A stretch of 14,160 nucleotides of DNA from Anaerolineales bacterium (GTDB lineage: Bacteria; Chloroflexota; Anaerolineae; Anaerolineales; DRMV01). The notes under the pieces were generated by a model. The model was given only the letters and a program-made list of their open reading frames with translations. It was not told the origin of the DNA and searched no databases. Position numbers and translations under genes: made by a program. Positions 13,796-14,160 of the stretch are shown piece by piece. Within the stretch, counting starts at the first letter, position 1; the number at the start of each line of letters is the position of its first letter. The DNA lies in contig JALVOR010000192.1 in the NCBI GenBank assembly GCA_027026295.1, forward strand, positions 1 to 14,160. The letters run 5' to 3'.

Positions 13796-13882
13796 CCCTC
13801 ATTCTTGCACATAAATTCGGCTCCTGCGGCAGAGAAAGAATACACAACCAGAGCCGCAACACGGGGCATGAGAGCAGAGTAC

Positions 13883-13922
13883 GAGGCGCCCTCTTCGGCG
13901 CTCAGAACCCACCCCTGGGGTG
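13883..13922. other. Two small dyads in the gap between miaB and the operon promoter
   Basis: The 189-bp gap 13759-13947 holds two inverted repeats. CACCCC-T-GGGGTG (13910-13922) is perfect around one base and is more like a protein-binding site than a hairpin. GCGCC-CTCTTC-GGCGC (13886-13901) can form a short stem-loop after miaB but lacks a T run. Either could belong to miaB termination or to control of the minus-strand operon. The rest of the gap shows nothing recognisable besides the -10 box. Confidence 0.3.
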
Positions 13923-13947
13923 CACAGTGAAAAGGCGGGCAAGGCCG

Positions 13948-14160
13948 CTATGTGTGAGGGGTGGGCGCGGTGTGGCCTGCAGCCGATGGCGACGCCACCG
14001 CGGGCCGCGCGACTTCCTCCGCCAGCCGCCCCAGCAACGACCACGGCCCCGCCCAGGTGATCAGCACGTCTTCGATGTGCCCGCGCAGGTCGTCTTCGCT
14101 GTCCACGAAGACCAGTTTGTTGGTCGGCGTGCGGCCGCGCCAGCGGCCTTTCGCCCTTTC
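13948..14160 (-). CDS. miaB: tRNA-2-methylthio-N6-dimethylallyladenosine synthase, C-terminal TRAM part (5' end outside window)
   Basis: The last 70 residues of MiaB are visible, a radical-SAM methylthiotransferase that adds the 2-methylthio group to isopentenyladenosine at position 37 of tRNAs. KGRWRGRTPTNKLVFV (4-19) matches the conserved KGxWxGRTxxNKxVxF entry to the TRAM RNA-binding domain. LRGHIEDVLITWAGPWSLLGRL (25-46) matches its end. A variable tail rich in Ala and Pro follows up to TAG at 13950-13948. The Fe-S and radical-SAM domains lie beyond the right edge. The gene points toward the creatininase operon but is separated from it by 189 bp and a TATAAT box, so it is probably a separate unit. 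The related RimO/MtaB enzymes also end in TRAM domains, but the GRTxTNKLV signature favours MiaB. Confidence 0.88.
   Translation of the reverse strand, partial: ERAKGRWRGRTPTNKLVFVDSEDDLRGHIEDVLITWAGPWSLLGRLAEEVARPAVASPSAAGHTAPTPHT

Noticed and set aside
13799..14044. Minus-strand frame of 81 codons rich in Cys, Arg and Gly
   Set aside because: It overlaps the MiaB C-terminus in another frame. The MiaB frame carries the conserved TRAM sequence, so this one is a shadow.

Overview
The window reads as chromosomal DNA from a GC-rich free-living bacterium. Housekeeping genes (uvrC, acpS, birA, miaB) flank a signalling and exopolysaccharide operon. The very large STAND/TPR regulator, the tightly packed genes and the intergenic arrays of 8-9 bp periodic repeats suggest a Chloroflexota (Anaerolineae-like) genome. 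That placement is an inference from gene style; nothing in the window proves taxonomy.

Left part (1-3640). The plus strand opens with the C-terminal end of uvrC, followed 28 bp later by a stand-alone receiver-domain response regulator. A two-way hairpin terminator separates these from a convergent alpha/beta hydrolase with its own TATAAT promoter. Next, acpS (minus) and birA (plus) diverge from a 42-bp gap in which each gene has a -10-like hexamer exactly 6 nt before its ATG. This predicts two leaderless mRNAs from overlapping promoters. Both products attach prosthetic groups that fatty-acid synthesis needs. A consensus-like promoter inside the end of birA then drives a small acidic protein with one C-terminal membrane helix. 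The 280-bp gap after it holds two different 9-bp periodic repeats and the terminator of the operon arriving from the right.

Right part (3639-13758, minus strand). Eight genes run in one direction: creatininase-family hydrolase, a 1132-residue GGDEF-STAND-TPR protein, RidA, an OmpR-type response regulator, its HAMP histidine kinase, an ExoA-like family 2 glycosyltransferase, a polyprenyl-phosphate sugar-1-phosphate transferase, and a sugar-nucleotide epimerase. Most junctions overlap or are only a few bases apart. The exception is the 129-bp kinase/glycosyltransferase gap, filled by an array of TAGTC octamers: eight in one orientation, then six in the other. The last octamer supplies the kinase stop codon. 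The layout suggests that c-di-GMP and two-component signalling act on surface polysaccharide made by the last three genes, which is inference from context. The window ends in the C-terminal (TRAM) part of miaB, transcribed toward the operon.

The main points for a second look are the GGDEF protein with a degenerate AAA module followed by an intact STAND module, the inverted octamer array, the repeats that supply stop codons to acpS and the kinase gene, and the mirrored leaderless acpS/birA promoters. I saw no transposase, integrase, tRNA, rRNA or CRISPR array.
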